In this document: piece after piece, positions 1-11,603 of the stretch
Layout of the letters: every line of letters begins with the position of its first letter
How positions within the stretch are numbered: the stretch's first letter is position 1
Assembly (NCBI GenBank): GCA_900323505.1
Contig: OOIN01000040.1
Span: forward strand, 310,001-374,000
Origin: Ustilago trichophora
Taxonomy: Eukaryota > Basidiomycota > Ustilaginomycetes > Ustilaginales > Ustilaginaceae
Direction: 5' to 3'
DNA length: 64,000 nt
The notes under the pieces: model-generated
The model's database searches: none
What the model saw: the letters and a program-made list of their open reading frames with translations, nothing else
Told to the model about the DNA's origin: nothing
Position numbers and translations under genes: made by a program

Positions 1-909
1 GCAGAGCCTCAGCCTGGCATCTCGTCTCGCTGCAAAATACAGAAAGCATGCATGCAGGGTTGCGATACGGTACGATGCCGTCTGAGTCGAAAATGATTTC
101 AGAGAAGAGACATGCGTCACTTTGACAGGCTAGATCTCGTTCACTTGCGTCAAAGGGCAAGAGAGCTAGATACTGTGCAGTACCTGCTTGGAAAAGGCGA
201 TGTCAACAATTGAGCACCGTACCCAAACCAACGTGGAAGAAGCTGAGTTTCAAAGTCGGAGTCCCCCGACGGAAGCCTGAGAAAGGGTCCGAAACGTCCA
301 TGCGCTTAGCAATTTTTCTCATTTCTCGGCTACAGCAAACGCCCTTTTTGGTGCTTACGGTTTGACCATCTCCTTTTTCTCCTCTTGCCTCGCAGCTCTA
401 ATGTTGAAGACGGCATTGACTGGCTGGAAGCGTAGCCGATCTAAGGTTGCGGCATCACGGTTACGAGCTCGAGTACAGTGCGACAAAAAGTACTCACGTC
501 GGGCTTCGTTGTCTGGAAAGAAGAAAAAGAAAAAGAAAAGGAAGAAGAAGAAAAAAAACCCCATCCATGACCTTACCTTTGCTTGCGATTTATCGGACAC
601 TCGGCACGCTCCCGAGCTACAGTACAGTACGCATCGTTGAGAATTTAAAAACGAAAACCACAATTATACTGCTGAAGTGCCTGATTTTTGAAGCACCAGT
701 TTGACCCAATCTCACGGCATGAAGAAGGATCTTGACACAATTTGACTTCATAGAAGGTGTTGCTTTGGCTCGAAATACTGCGGTCCGCCACCAAACTGCA
801 GCAGACAGAAAGGAGCTGCAAGTCAAGGAGCCTTGGAAGATGGTGTGTTTGGCCCTGAAAAGGCGTTTTTTAAAAACTCAATGACGCGCACTGTACATGT
901 GGTCCATCG
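1..909. other. Gene-free stretch at the left end
   Basis: No open frame here shows a recognisable domain or convincing codon use. The stretch has A-rich tracts (about 519 to 558) and a short TACAG repeat (about 617 to 630). It ends directly at the left inverted repeat of a mobile element. Confidence 0.5.
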
Positions 910-1708
910 TACAGTCGCGTCCAAAACTGTCCCATAATTTTGTTCTGAGCCGAATATCAATGAGGCTCCACACCAGTCATTTTTACAAATCTAAGCCTCC
1001 TCACAAGAATGATCACCACCATAATGTCAATATTTTGCTAGCTCATATCAAACACCTGGATGTGATAGATGCTATCCATAGCTACAACTTCCTCACCAAC
1101 GAAAAAAATAGTTTAGTCTTGGTTATTGAATGGGAACAGCATCAAGATAGCCTTAAATTGGGGTCAAAAATTTTGTGAAATTCAACTGCACAGTGCAGTA
1201 TTGCGAAAAAACACCCCCCTTCACAAGAATGGAAATCACACTATAATCAATGTTGCAGCTCACTTTCCCCATTCATGGTGTGCGTAGCTGGTATGTATAG
1301 CTACAACTTTCTCACCAACATATAGGCAAGTGTCTGCTGACATTGAGGAGAAAAAGGCAGTATAAGGAAGGGTATCTTCAAATTTTCGAATTGAAATTTC
1401 CAGAGACTGATAAAGTGCACAAATGCGCAAATTTTGTACTCAGATTTCCAAAAAAAGAGAGCCAATTCTGCTACAGCACAATAACTAAGACTAAACTCTT
1501 TTTTCTGTTGGTGAGTAAGTTGTAGCTATGGATAGCATCTATCACATCCAGGTGTTAGATATGATCTAGTAAAATATTGACATTAAGGTGGTGATCATTC
1601 TTGTGTGATGTGGTGTTTCAGAGCTAATTGTGTGCTGTGCTGTTGGAAATTTTCAGAATTTGCAACTCAAATTTGGTAAGATACGGGGCAGTATTGGACG
1701 CGACTGTA
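910..1708. mobile_element. Non-autonomous TA-target inverted-repeat element (MITE/foldback type)
   Basis: The left end reads TACAGTCGCGTCCAA and the right end is its reverse complement. The terminal repeat is about 24 bp with two mismatches and runs on to an ACTGTCCC/ACTGCCCC block. Both ends begin with TA, the expected target duplication of Tc1/mariner-superfamily elements. Inside, 1007-1128 and 1479-1600 are near-perfect reverse complements of each other over about 120 bp. A third, diverged direct copy of the same unit lies at about 1220-1320. The short open frames inside (93 and 60 codons) carry no transposase motif such as a DDE/D triad, so the element is presumably moved by an enzyme encoded elsewhere. 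Superfamily assignment is inferred from the TA duplication and CAGT-type ends only. Confidence 0.8.
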
Positions 1709-2464
1709 CAATGATGTTTACTCTATCCGGAACAGCGCGACATTTTGATGGCCATTTCAACTGACTCACTCTGTCAACTTGAATCTGGGCGTTGATCGAA
1801 TCATCAAAGAGACTAATACCATATCATTGTGAGCATGACCTCAGGTGCATGCGCAACAGTCAAGGCAGATTTCTGCGTTGCTGCAGATACAGTAATTGGT
1901 TGCAAGGTACAGCATGGTATGCACTTTGGGTCGGCAATCAAGCCGCAGTCATCTTAGTGTGGTACGTACATCGCAACCCAAGACAAGCCACGCAATTTGG
2001 CTCAGGTTCAGGCACCGAGCCAGCCCGGGCCGATGCTCCTCTAGCTGCCCTGCATCCATCAAAATGTGTTAGTTTGGCCTTTAGCGTTCCCAACTCTGCA
2101 TTCCTTTCGCCAAGAAAGCAAAACTTCGGTGCAACTTCGAGCGGGGTTCCACGCCCCGAGACAGACAAAAAAAAACAAAAGACAAAAAAAAAACACACAC
2201 ACACACGCACACACACCTACCTGGACAATCGAACAAAAGGACTGCGGAACAACGTCTCCTGTACACTGTACAGTTTCGACCCGTTGGACCTGCGTCGAGT
2301 CTTGTTTTGCGAGTCAAAAGCCAGGTACAAGAAGTTGGTCACCTGTCGGAAGGCCGGTTACCGTAGCTCGCTTCGAAGGGTTTACAATGGGAATAGCATG
2401 TAGACACCCATTGTTGTTAGGCAAGGACAATGGTAAAGAGAAAAAGAACGTGCATTCGCGTGGA

Positions 2465-2467
<3 letters not shown>

Positions 2468-2533
<66 letters not shown>
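2468..2533 (+). repeat. Poly-T run of 66 bases
   Basis: An uninterrupted run of T. It could be the poly-A tail scar of an inserted reverse-transcribed RNA in the minus orientation, or simple slippage. No flanking retroelement coding sequence was recognised. The exact length in an assembly of such a tract is unreliable. Confidence 0.9.
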
Positions 2534-2534
<1 letters not shown>

Positions 2535-4706
2535 TTTCTGTGGAACAAAGAAGCCCCCAAATCCTATGGAACAATGGAACGAGCGGGATCCAATCGAAAC
2601 AAACTCTTTTGACCTTCTTGTCTCAGCAAACACTGGACTGACTGGCTGGAAGTGTCGGAACAAGGGACCCTCTGCGGACACCCAAAAAAAAATGCAAATC
2701 TCGAATCAAGAGGTCAAGGACTGCAAAGCTCTAGGTGGTCAGCAGAACCAAACGTGGCAACCACAGCAAAGTCCGCGCTTAAAGTGGCTAGCAACAGCTG
2801 ACATGATTTGATTTCGAAGCACGGCGTGGTTTGCTTTCGGGTTCGGCTTCGTAATCCGACAGACTCTCCCTTTGCCCGCCCGGCTGGTCGGGACATCGGC
2901 CGGCAACGCCACTGGATCATTTCCATCGGATCTGCCTCGACGAGACGACGAGAAACCGATCTCAGGATGAAAACGTCCACAATCATGTGCAAGAGTCACT
3001 TTCAAGATAGATCGCTGTTGGCCTTACTCTATGTTTCCTGCATCCGATTGGCTCCCATGACGCGTTGCTGTTGAGCAGGAATCCGACGCGGCTACGTTGT
3101 GATCTTACGTTCGTTTACGATGTGAATTGAAAAGTTACCGTGGCACAAACACAACCGAAGTTGCTCTCTATCTCTGGCCGAAGTCATTCGTTGCCGCGGC
3201 AAAAGCTCTGCCTCAGGCCGAGGCTCGCTTCCGTTGGAAGTGTCTAGGGACGAGTTGACCGACTGGGAACTGTGCTTCCGGATTCGGGGACGAATCGTCG
3301 GGGTGGTCTTTGGCTGTCAAAGCCAGGGAACGACCTGGTTGACCATTCCCGTCCATGTTGCTACAGCGGCTCTCGGAGCAGTCGAGAAACATTCATCCTG
3401 CGTTGCAGTTCGACTCAGAGTGTCTACTGCTTAGAAGCGAGATCTTTTGTTGCCGTCGCATCGAGCATTTAGTGGCGTCGAAATTGCTCACTTGAAATAA
3501 CGAACCGACCGTGGTTGACCGGTCGCAGGCGGAGCTCGAATCCAGCATTCCGGATACCGCAGCTGCTAGGTGTTTGGTGCTGGAGCCTCTTGGTTCGCGG
3601 GTCCATTCTAATGCCGCCAAGCATCTCGATTCCCGTCGCATGATGGGCGGGATTGGTACGGATAATGCGCGGTCAACGCCTGGCCGGTCACCCTCATCAT
3701 CGTAAGGGCCGGTCTCTGGATGATGCGCGAGACCCTGATCCGCCACACTTAGCAGATTGTTGATCTTTTCGCATTTGCGGTATACTGTATCACATACACT
3801 CTGTACACACATCTGTCCATCTGCGATCACACGCATGATAGCCGGTTCGCAAAAACAACCAGAGCTGACGATTGCAACAGTAGTGCGATGATACCCAGCT
3901 TTCTGGTCAGTTCTTAGACCCGAGTCAGCTGCCAAGATCTCGTGTACGATACAAAGCATGTTGGGTTTTACGGCATCGCATTGTTGCCCTTCTTCGGCAA
4001 TCGGCCTTACATTGCAAATTTGCGGTGACCTTCTATATTCACATTCCTGTCTTCGAGCATCTCTGAAACACGACCATGCCTAGCTCTTTCTGGAGGCTCC
4101 AACACACGGCTGTCATGCTGGTGTGTGTTCCATTGCTTAGGCAACCAAATCCGGAACTTTGGCACCAATCGATCGTGCCTAGCTGCAATGCAATTGATCG
4201 GCCTCTTGACCTGGATCCACGAAGCAGACATGTCCAGTCCCGTAGCAACTCTTGACGATTAATAGGCAACAAACGCCCTGGATGCACCCAGAGCGGACAC
4301 CTACTGTACATCCATCCGCATGAAAACAGTTTTGTACGCACACGCAACTTCGCCTAGACTGGTTCGTACTTGCGGGGCTCACTAGTCTCTGGAGAGTTGC
4401 AGTTGCAATTTGCGCTTGCCAGTTAGCACAGTCGCAGCCGGAGACCATCAGGAACAGGGTTCAAATTGGCAGCAAGCCAATGCGGAAGCGCGAGAAAATC
4501 CCAAGAAGAAGAAAAGGAAAATTGAAAGAAAAAAAAAGGGAGAAAAAAGTATTTTTCTTAAATCAAGTCAAAAACACAAGAAAATCAGAAGCGTGCTGCT
4601 CCTCCCTCTTCCTCTCGCTTCTGACCTCACCTCATCTTAGGCGTAGCCGAGACTGGGGCTTGGCGATAAGAACACGTCAACTCGCACCTGAAGACGCCAA
4701 ATTGTG

Positions 4707-4737
4707 GTACAGTACAGTACAGTACAGTACTGTACAG
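4707..4737. repeat. (TACAG)n microsatellite
   Basis: About five tandem TACAG units ending in the palindromic switch TACAGTACTGTA. It is one of at least nine such arrays in the window and lies 64 bp before the mobile element that starts at 4801. Confidence 0.85.
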
Positions 4738-4780
4738 ACCATCTCCTGGCCATGACTGCAGTCACTCTCTCCGAGTGAGG

Positions 4781-4797
4781 CAGTACAGTACAGTACA
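4781..4797. repeat. (TACAG)n microsatellite abutting a mobile element
   Basis: Three units of CAGTA immediately precede the left end of the inverted-repeat element at 4801, whose own terminus is TACAGT. Confidence 0.8.
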
Positions 4798-4800
4798 ATG

Positions 4801-5334
4801 TACAGTGAACTCGCGATCTTTGAATGCCTCAATAAATGAATATTCCACATATTGGATAAGAATTTGGCTGGACATTTTTGGGCGCAGCCAATTATCAAAT
4901 AAATTCGCTTTTCAGATAATGGATAGGTTAGCTGCAGCCCCAAATTTGAATAACCCAGCAAATGTCAATACAAACCACAGCTTAGTCTTGTTATTGTCTG
5001 AATGGATACAATGTGAGTCTTAATCACTCACTGGAAGTTGCCAGTTTTATAGATTTGACCACTTTTTAGCCATAAGAATGGACACAGCTCTATAAAAAAA
5101 AATGAAGGAATTGCAGCAATTTGTGATGGAAAAGGGGGAAAACAAAACAATGTTAATTCAAAGTTATTGGAAGTCCCTACTCAGGGAGATACAGACTGCA
5201 CAGCTAAAAAAATGCGAAGCTAACATAAATCAGTCAATTTTTCCAAATTTCTGGCTCTCAATAATTAAATATTTCACATAATGAATAAAATATGCCTCCG
5301 CCCAAAAATATTCAAAGATCGCGAGTTGACTGTA
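4801..5334. mobile_element. Second TA-target inverted-repeat element, related to the one at 910
   Basis: The left end reads TACAGTGAACTCGCGATCTT and the right end is the reverse complement of TACAGTCAACTCGCGATCTT. The match continues through TTTGAAT, with one mismatch in about 27 bp. A second matched block follows further in on each arm (TTTTTGGGCGC at about 4879, inverted near 5300), so the inverted repeat is long and partly decayed. Both ends start with TA. The inside has no transposase frame. A stretch near 4981-5012 (TTAGTCTTG..TTATTG..TGAATGG) resembles 1112-1134 in the first element, which argues that the two are diverged members of one family. Confidence 0.8.
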
Positions 5335-5649
5335 CAATTATAATCAGGGTCAGCCCACACCAGCGTCTCGCGTATCGATCCTCCTTCCCCCTAAATTTAC
5401 ATCCGACTCTATTCTCACCCTTCAACTTCGCTCAGCTTGAAAAGACCTCGCCTAAAGCGAAATCGTTTGTCGTTGATGCTGACCAGTGTCTAGATCCATT
5501 TATTGTCGTGACCGCAAACAAATCTCTCTCTCATTCGCTCAAGTTCTATGATCGGCAGTCATGTTACATGCACGAAGTTCGATGCATTTGCATCCATTTG
5601 CAAGGTAAGGATGAATTTCCGCAAGCAAACGACTAGGTCCGATCTAACA

Positions 5650-5860
5650 CTTCCATCTCTTGACAATCGCTGTGGCAAGGATGTCGAGTATATCGGTCCC
5701 TCTGGAGAGCGTGGAAAGGGGCGATAGCATCTTGGCTAGCATGGGCGTCTTGGCTGGGCTCGAGTAGAGACAGGGCCTTCAGTACCATGCGCCTGGCCAG
5801 CCGTGCTTCGTTGACAACCGATCCAGTCGTGTCTCGTCAGGCCATCATTCCTCCACCTCT
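5650..5860 (-). pseudogene. Possible decayed coding fragment
   Basis: Reading the minus strand from about 5860 gives a protein-like stretch (VVNEARLARRMVLKALSLLE). A shift of frame then gives another (TDILDILATAIVKRW) that ends in a stop. Upstream in the first frame there is a stop. The composition looks coding, but I recognise no family. This is a weak call: it could be chance open sequence. Confidence 0.2.
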
Positions 5861-8800
5861 TCCAAATTGGGGCTCGCAAACCTTGGATGGTTGTAACAGA
5901 TTGCCCTCACCGACCAGTTCTTAGCTGAGAACTGGCTCTAGATATTCGTGCTAACGAGCACCTGGATTGTAGCGTGACCTGTATTTTTTGGAACGATCGA
6001 GAGATGCTAAGCTAGCAACAACGAGGCGAACCAGGCGAGTGGTTGCTTAGATCAATCTTCTGCATGTCAAAGTCGTCGAAAGCGCACACCATGCTCTCCA
6101 GGTTTGCTCCCCGCAATTCAGGTCGCCACCACACTAAACTATTTTGTTTGTCAACACTGATGTTTCGCAACGGGTGAAACATCTATCGACATGGAGAGCG
6201 GCGGCTCATGACGGCACCACTACTCTCAAGAGGTATTGTGAAACGGCAGTCTCAACGCGAAAGGACCAAATGCTCGCCGATGAAGAGAGCGTACAGTATT
6301 CGCATTCCGCGCCACGTCATGTTCGGTATTCAGGTGTCTTTGCCACAAGAGCCACAAGCGACCTTGGACGACAAGTCTTTTCTCGAATTAAGTCTCTAGC
6401 GTGAGTTCGGGCTTCTTACCTCGCTCGTGGCGGCATTTGGTGCGATTGATACATTGCTGTCATTGCATCGCCCAAGGCTCCACGATAAGCCCTAAATCAC
6501 ACTCTGATGCCCTGCCAAAATGACGTGGCGCCCCGCTCGTTTCTTCGACTGATGTAACGTCAGGTTAACCAGAAGATCGGGCGCTTCCTTCTTCGCATCC
6601 AGATGCTTGCAACTCTGGACCGAATTCGATACCGTCTTGGTATCGATGAAATAGGTCCATTTTCTTTGACATCATCATCGGCCTCCTCGATCCACAGCAC
6701 ACGCGTGCAAGTGGAGCCAACCACGCACAACTTTCAAATGTGGACACTTGGTCGGCTCGAACGTCTCACACCCCAATTCGGATGCGGGCTAAACGTCGTC
6801 CTGTGCAGTTTGTTTGGTATCTGTAACATGCAAGTCTCCGATATACAGACACGTAGCTGCGCACACGCAGCGGTTGCTCTTGCTCGCTTGAAGACTCGAG
6901 CGTACCGTAGCCGCATTGCACTTGTCGGAGGCTCACCGAGATTTGCGCCCAAGTACCATGCGGTGGGCTCGGCTTGGCCTGTTCGGACGCGGACGCATGA
7001 GCGATCATCTTGCCATGGACTAGCGTGTACACATTCCCGAGCCAAAGGACAGATGGATGAGCAGCAAGATCTGCTTCCACGTACACACGGTCCCATCTCG
7101 AAGTGCTGGGCCGCAACGCATGGCAGATCCAGAAATTGCTGACCCAGCCCAAAATCACCGACTCTCTCTACGCCTTCCTCTCCATCTTTCCCACCAAAAG
7201 CGGCTGCACTGGACTAACATATCGATATCCGCAGCCCGAACCGGAATGATGCCGGTCCGAAGACCGAGCATGCACAGCCGGTCTCACTGGTGCATTGACA
7301 GGCGCGCGCGAGGCCCAAAGGAAGCTTGTCAAGTCCGGCGGGTCCTATGGCAGCTTCGTTTTTCGCACGCTATCTCTCTCTCTCTTCCTACCGGGCGGTG
7401 TTTGGATAGAGAAAAAAAAATGGTCGGGTTCACATTCAGCGAAATCAGGAGAGGTTCGCATTAGCACACAAACGCTGGCAGCGATCGAAGCAATTCATTG
7501 CAAATTGACATGGCGGAAGGCGAAGCTGTTGCGGATTCGAAACTGAACATGGGCGGAGGCGTTGGCGGGCAGTTTGGGCGACGCTACTACTGTACATCAT
7601 CACGCCCTGTGTGTCGGTTCGAACAACTGCAGGGGCAAAACAACGTGTGGCCTGACACTGAAAGCAAACACCTGGGATCGAGTTCTAATTTCACAAGATG
7701 ATCCAGGTCGTGTACAGTATACAGTATGACCGAAAAAGACTCTCATATCGGAGTTCTAAGCTTGCTGCTTAAAGTGGATCAATTCTGACTTTGTACAGCA
7801 AAGCTAGCTTCAGCTCAGCGTTTATGCGATCTGGAACACCCCTCTTCATCCTCATCAGCATCGTCGCGGTTGCTCGGAAACGCTGCTGAGAATCAAGTTT
7901 GCATAGATGGCACAAAAATCGAAAGAGCGCTCGAATGTTCCGATGGGCACCCGAAGCAAGAGGTGCATCGGAGCGAAGAGGCGCACTTGCGGGCTTACTT
8001 CCGTAACGAGCTTACAGTGGCAGCTGAAGCTGAAGCATCAGCTTGGGGGCATGCGTTGCAAACCACTCTGGTGAGTTGGGCAATGCAAGCTGTTTTCTCC
8101 CTTTCTTCATAGATGGCATTGATTGATTGGCATTTCGCGAAAAGTGGCCTTCAGCAGGATCGGATGGGGAACAACATCCCCCTTTCAGAGGGCTTACAGT
8201 GCAATTGCGTTCCGACTGGTTGTCAAATCTCGTGCTGTCTAGCAGCAGGTCTATGGAGCAACTTGCATTATTTCTCGACATGTACTGTATCCATGCTTGG
8301 CGCATCTGCTACACTTTCAACTCTCAAGGTCTTTGCAGCAAAAAGAGGGGGAAAATGACCGAGTACGCCGAGGTGACCTGATTTTCACAAAATTACTTTT
8401 CTCTCTTCTCCGATGCCCACAAAGACAGGCGAGACCAAACACAACGCCATTTCGCACGGTCTAGCAATACATTTACCCGGTCGACACATCCGACCTTTAC
8501 ATACCTTGAAGATTGACAAATAATTTGTCTTAGAAAGAAATCTCCAAACATGTTCCACTTCGGCTAAGAGATTGACAAAGGGAGCGTGAGCACATTGGAT
8601 ACGAACCTTTTGAAGAAAGGGAGAGGGGGTCTAGCCTTTTGCAACAGAGCACAAAAAAAGACAGAGGGCTGGGTTTGGAATTGGTACGATCGGGGTGGTA
8701 TTCCATGAGTCTTGGTGGTGCGCTGTTCGAAATGAAGAAGAGAGGCTTTTGCCGCCTTTTGCAAAATTCGCAGATTCGGCATCGCCTATCGGTTAAAATA

Positions 8801-9143
8801 GGGGAAAACTGGTGTTAAAAAAGGGAAAGTCGGGGGCAAGATTTTTCTTCAAGGACACTCACTACGTTGACCCCTTTTGACCTTTCCTCTCAACTTTGCT
8901 ACAAAGAAAGACAGTCATGTCTTACTCGAATCTAGGCGGAGTTGTCAGGGATCGAGCCCCATTCTATCTCTCAGCATAGTCATATCCACAGATCAAAGCA
9001 TTTTTGCATTCGAGACAGAAATCGATTTTCGAAAGAAAAACAAAATAAAAGGAGAATCACGTCGTTCCAGAACCTCTCTCTGTGTGTGTTTTGGAGAGCG
9101 TAGAACGGCAACCGCGCTTCCCGCAATGTCTAATTGCGAGGTG

Positions 9144-9168
9144 GTACTGTACTGTACTGTACTGTACA
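9144..9168. repeat. (TACTG)n microsatellite
   Basis: About five units of GTACT, the complement of the TACAG family of arrays elsewhere in the window. Confidence 0.85.
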
Positions 9169-9289
9169 CCGCGGATCCAACTAATCCTAACAAAATACAG
9201 TTTGCTTCGCTTAAAACAGGAAGCGCTTAAGACTGGCTTCGCTTGTGGATTTGGGTTATAGAGGGACCTGTCTCACACGCCATACGCGG

Positions 9290-9318
9290 TACAGTACTGT
9301 ACAGTACTGTACTGTACA
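9290..9318. repeat. (TACAG/TACTG) palindromic array
   Basis: Alternating TACAG and TACTG units make overlapping palindromes of the type GTACAGTACTGTAC, able to form a hairpin. Confidence 0.85.
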
Positions 9319-9500
9319 TGCCAGTCTGCACGTGCTGGTTAGACTTTTTACTTGGTATAAAGTAGCCGAAATTGCGTTTTTTGTCGTTGTGATGTAGATG
9401 TTTCAATAAAACTGTCACTAGCCGATGGGAAAAGGAGGGCTTTGTTGGATCGGGTTCTGATCGGATACGATTGATGCATTAGGTATCAAGGGTGATGATT

Positions 9501-9515
9501 CAGTACAGTACAGTA
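9501..9515. repeat. Short (CAGTA)3 array
   Basis: Three units of the pentanucleotide found throughout the non-coding parts of the window. Confidence 0.7.
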
Positions 9516-10574
9516 TCGCTGAAGATGGACCAAAGTCCATTTGATCGACTTACTTTTCCAATCCAAGTGACCATAGCCAATCGACGTTGTAGTCCAGTCA
9601 ACCTCGATGTGGAATCATATGCTGGGAGACATCATAAGATTTTACAGACCAAAGCTGAAGTGCAATGAATAATCTGGAAGAAAGCATACTTTGCAAGCAC
9701 GAGCGAGATTTTTTTCCCCCCGAAAGATTCCACCACATCGCAGGACATCTTGTTAGTTTCCCAACGATTGTGACAAGAGCTCTACTGTGTATACATTCTC
9801 ATGTGTCGCAAGAACGAAGACGCAATTGAAGCAAAGGTCACAACTGTGCCAAGTGACATGCTGTATGACAAACTTCTATCGACACAAAGATCGTCATCAC
9901 ACCATTCCCACCCACGGTTTTAAAGAACATCATGACCGAACCCTTCGATCAACATCCACGATGAGACCTTAAAGCGACCATGAAAGACTCTTCAACTGCA
10001 ACAAATGAGAAACGGATAAGAATGATGCATAACGACAACAATGGCAAAAAAAAAGAAAGAAAGAAACGGACAGTAACACCTCGCAAAAAAATCAGCTGTT
10101 TCTCCACTCATATCCTGAAAAAACGACAAAGTCGTCGACAGAGCCAAGCAAGCAGCCACCTCCGCTGGATGGCTGCGGAAAGGAGCTATCTACCGAACCA
10201 CCTGGGATGGCTGCGGGGCTGGTTCTGCGCTCGACTTTCTCCTTTTTTCAAGATATGACTCGCTCATCTCTCTACAAAGACAAGCTCAAGAGATAAACTC
10301 AAGATGAAACCAAAACACCCAAACCTTCCTCCCACTCCTTCGACCCCCCACATACCAACCTTCAACCTCTTCAGCTCATCACATCTCTCACAAATCCAAT
10401 CCTCTCCCCACATGATGAGGAACCACACTGCAATTCTCTAACCAACTCACATCCAATGCGAATTAGATCCGATTCAAAACACATTTCACATGCCCAACCT
10501 GACACCGTCTAAACAGCAAATCGCATCGTTTCTATTACTCCCTTTCACAAACAGAGAGCCCAATTGTGATGCGT

Positions 10575-11603
10575 CTACAGCTGTCGAACGTAGGTTGTAG
10601 GAATGATACCTTGTCTAGATTGATCGGTGGACATTCCTCTCCACCAGTCGTCAGATATTTTTTCGGTGAGGTAAATTTGCTCCCCTTCAACCGCTTGGAG
10701 GTCGTCTGGATCTGAGCCGTCGCCATAGCTTCACGATGGTCAGGACAAAGAAAAATGTTTGTCAACACTGGATTCCTCGTTTGCGGTGCGTAACTTCTTA
10801 GAGCTGTAAGGAGCATGGGAGAAGTCGGAGAAAAAAAAGGGGAGGAGGAGGAGGTACGTACTCGTACAGCACTTGGGCAGATCCAATCACGCCCTCGGGT
10901 AAAGTTGCTGGTGCAGCAGCCGGAACTGGAACAGCAGCCGCGGTAGGCACACTTGCTGCCGTTCTCGTTGGTGGGGGAAGAGTTCTTGCTGCTGGTTGAC
11001 TAGCCACTGGTGCAGGTTGTGGAACTTGCTCATTCGACCGTGTCCTCGAGCCCAAGTTGAGCGATCCCAACGTCTGTATTCCGATGTTCAAACGTACCCA
11101 TATTAAGATATGATCAGCATCTCTCTCTCTCTCTATCTCTCTTCTCTCTATCTCTCTCTCTCTATCTCTCTATCTCTCTTCTCCCTTCTCCCTTCTCTCT
11201 TCTCTCTTCTCTTCTCTATAAATATCTGCTCTTCCACGTTCTCCGTAGGCGCATCTCGTGGGATACTTACCTTGCCACTGACCAAACCGGCTGGCACCCC
11301 GCTACCAAAAGCTGGCTTCTTGCCACTGGACGGAGCTGCAGGGGGTGGACCCTTGGACGAAATACCCACGCGCGAGAACTGATCTCTTAAAGCGTTAGAG
11401 ACAGCCACACTGGCTGCCGCACCAGCGGCATTCCCCGCCGCAGCAGTTGCTCGGTCCGTCAAACCGCCTCGAGCTTGTGTAGAAGTATTGGCACCGGAAG
11501 AAGAGGAGGATAATGAAGGAAGACGATGCGGTCTCGAGGCAAAATATTCGTCAAGTAGGCCAAAGAATGCATGTTTTTCTGTGTCGGGGAGGTTAGCAAG
11601 CAT
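10575..11603 (-). CDS. SH3 domain protein, three exons
   Basis: I reconstruct exons 11603-11271, 11073-10862 and 10728-10575 (699 nt, 232 residues). Donors are GTAAGT and GTACGT, acceptors CAG and AAG. The second junction restores the SH3 core exactly: AQVLYDYGDGSDPDDL is split inside the ALYDY motif at the Asp codon. The domain (residues about 177-232) continues with ISDDWWRG and ends IIPTTYV, so it carries the ALYDY, WW and P..YV peptide-binding signatures. The N-terminus has a short predicted helical segment (TEKHAFFGLLDEYFASRP). It is followed by a Ser/Ala/Pro-rich linker. By architecture it resembles small fungal actin-patch SH3 proteins of the Lsb1/Pin3 or Csh3 type, but I cannot assign the orthologue. 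Intron 1 contains a long CT/AG tract. Transcribed in the same direction as NOP56, which lies upstream. Confidence 0.85.

Larger units (their letters stand above)
1709..4800. other. Gene-poor interval with simple repeats
   Basis: I see no convincing gene. Open frames of up to 203 codons are present but have no recognisable domain and include translated low-complexity sequence. The interval holds an AC-rich tract near 2197-2215, a 66-base T run at 2468, an A/G-rich stretch near 4496-4560 and TACAG arrays near 4707 and 4781. Confidence 0.5.
5335..10574. other. Gene-poor interval
   Basis: No gene is supported over about 5.2 kb. Open frames of 60 to 179 codons overlap on both strands in unrelated frames, without domains or splice structure that I can join. 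The interval holds TACAG/TACTG arrays near 9144, 9290 and 9501 and a possible coding remnant on the minus strand near 5650-5860 (listed separately). The 3' flank of the SH3 gene begins near 10,574. Confidence 0.5.

Noticed and set aside
3393..3959. 188-codon minus-strand open frame
   Set aside because: No domain, mixed composition and no splice partners; it remains an unsupported hypothetical.
7803..7825. A 17-base match (AGCTTCAGCTCAGCGTT) with 25,292-25,308
   Set aside because: The match does not extend on either side, so chance or short shared sequence is more likely than a repeat family.
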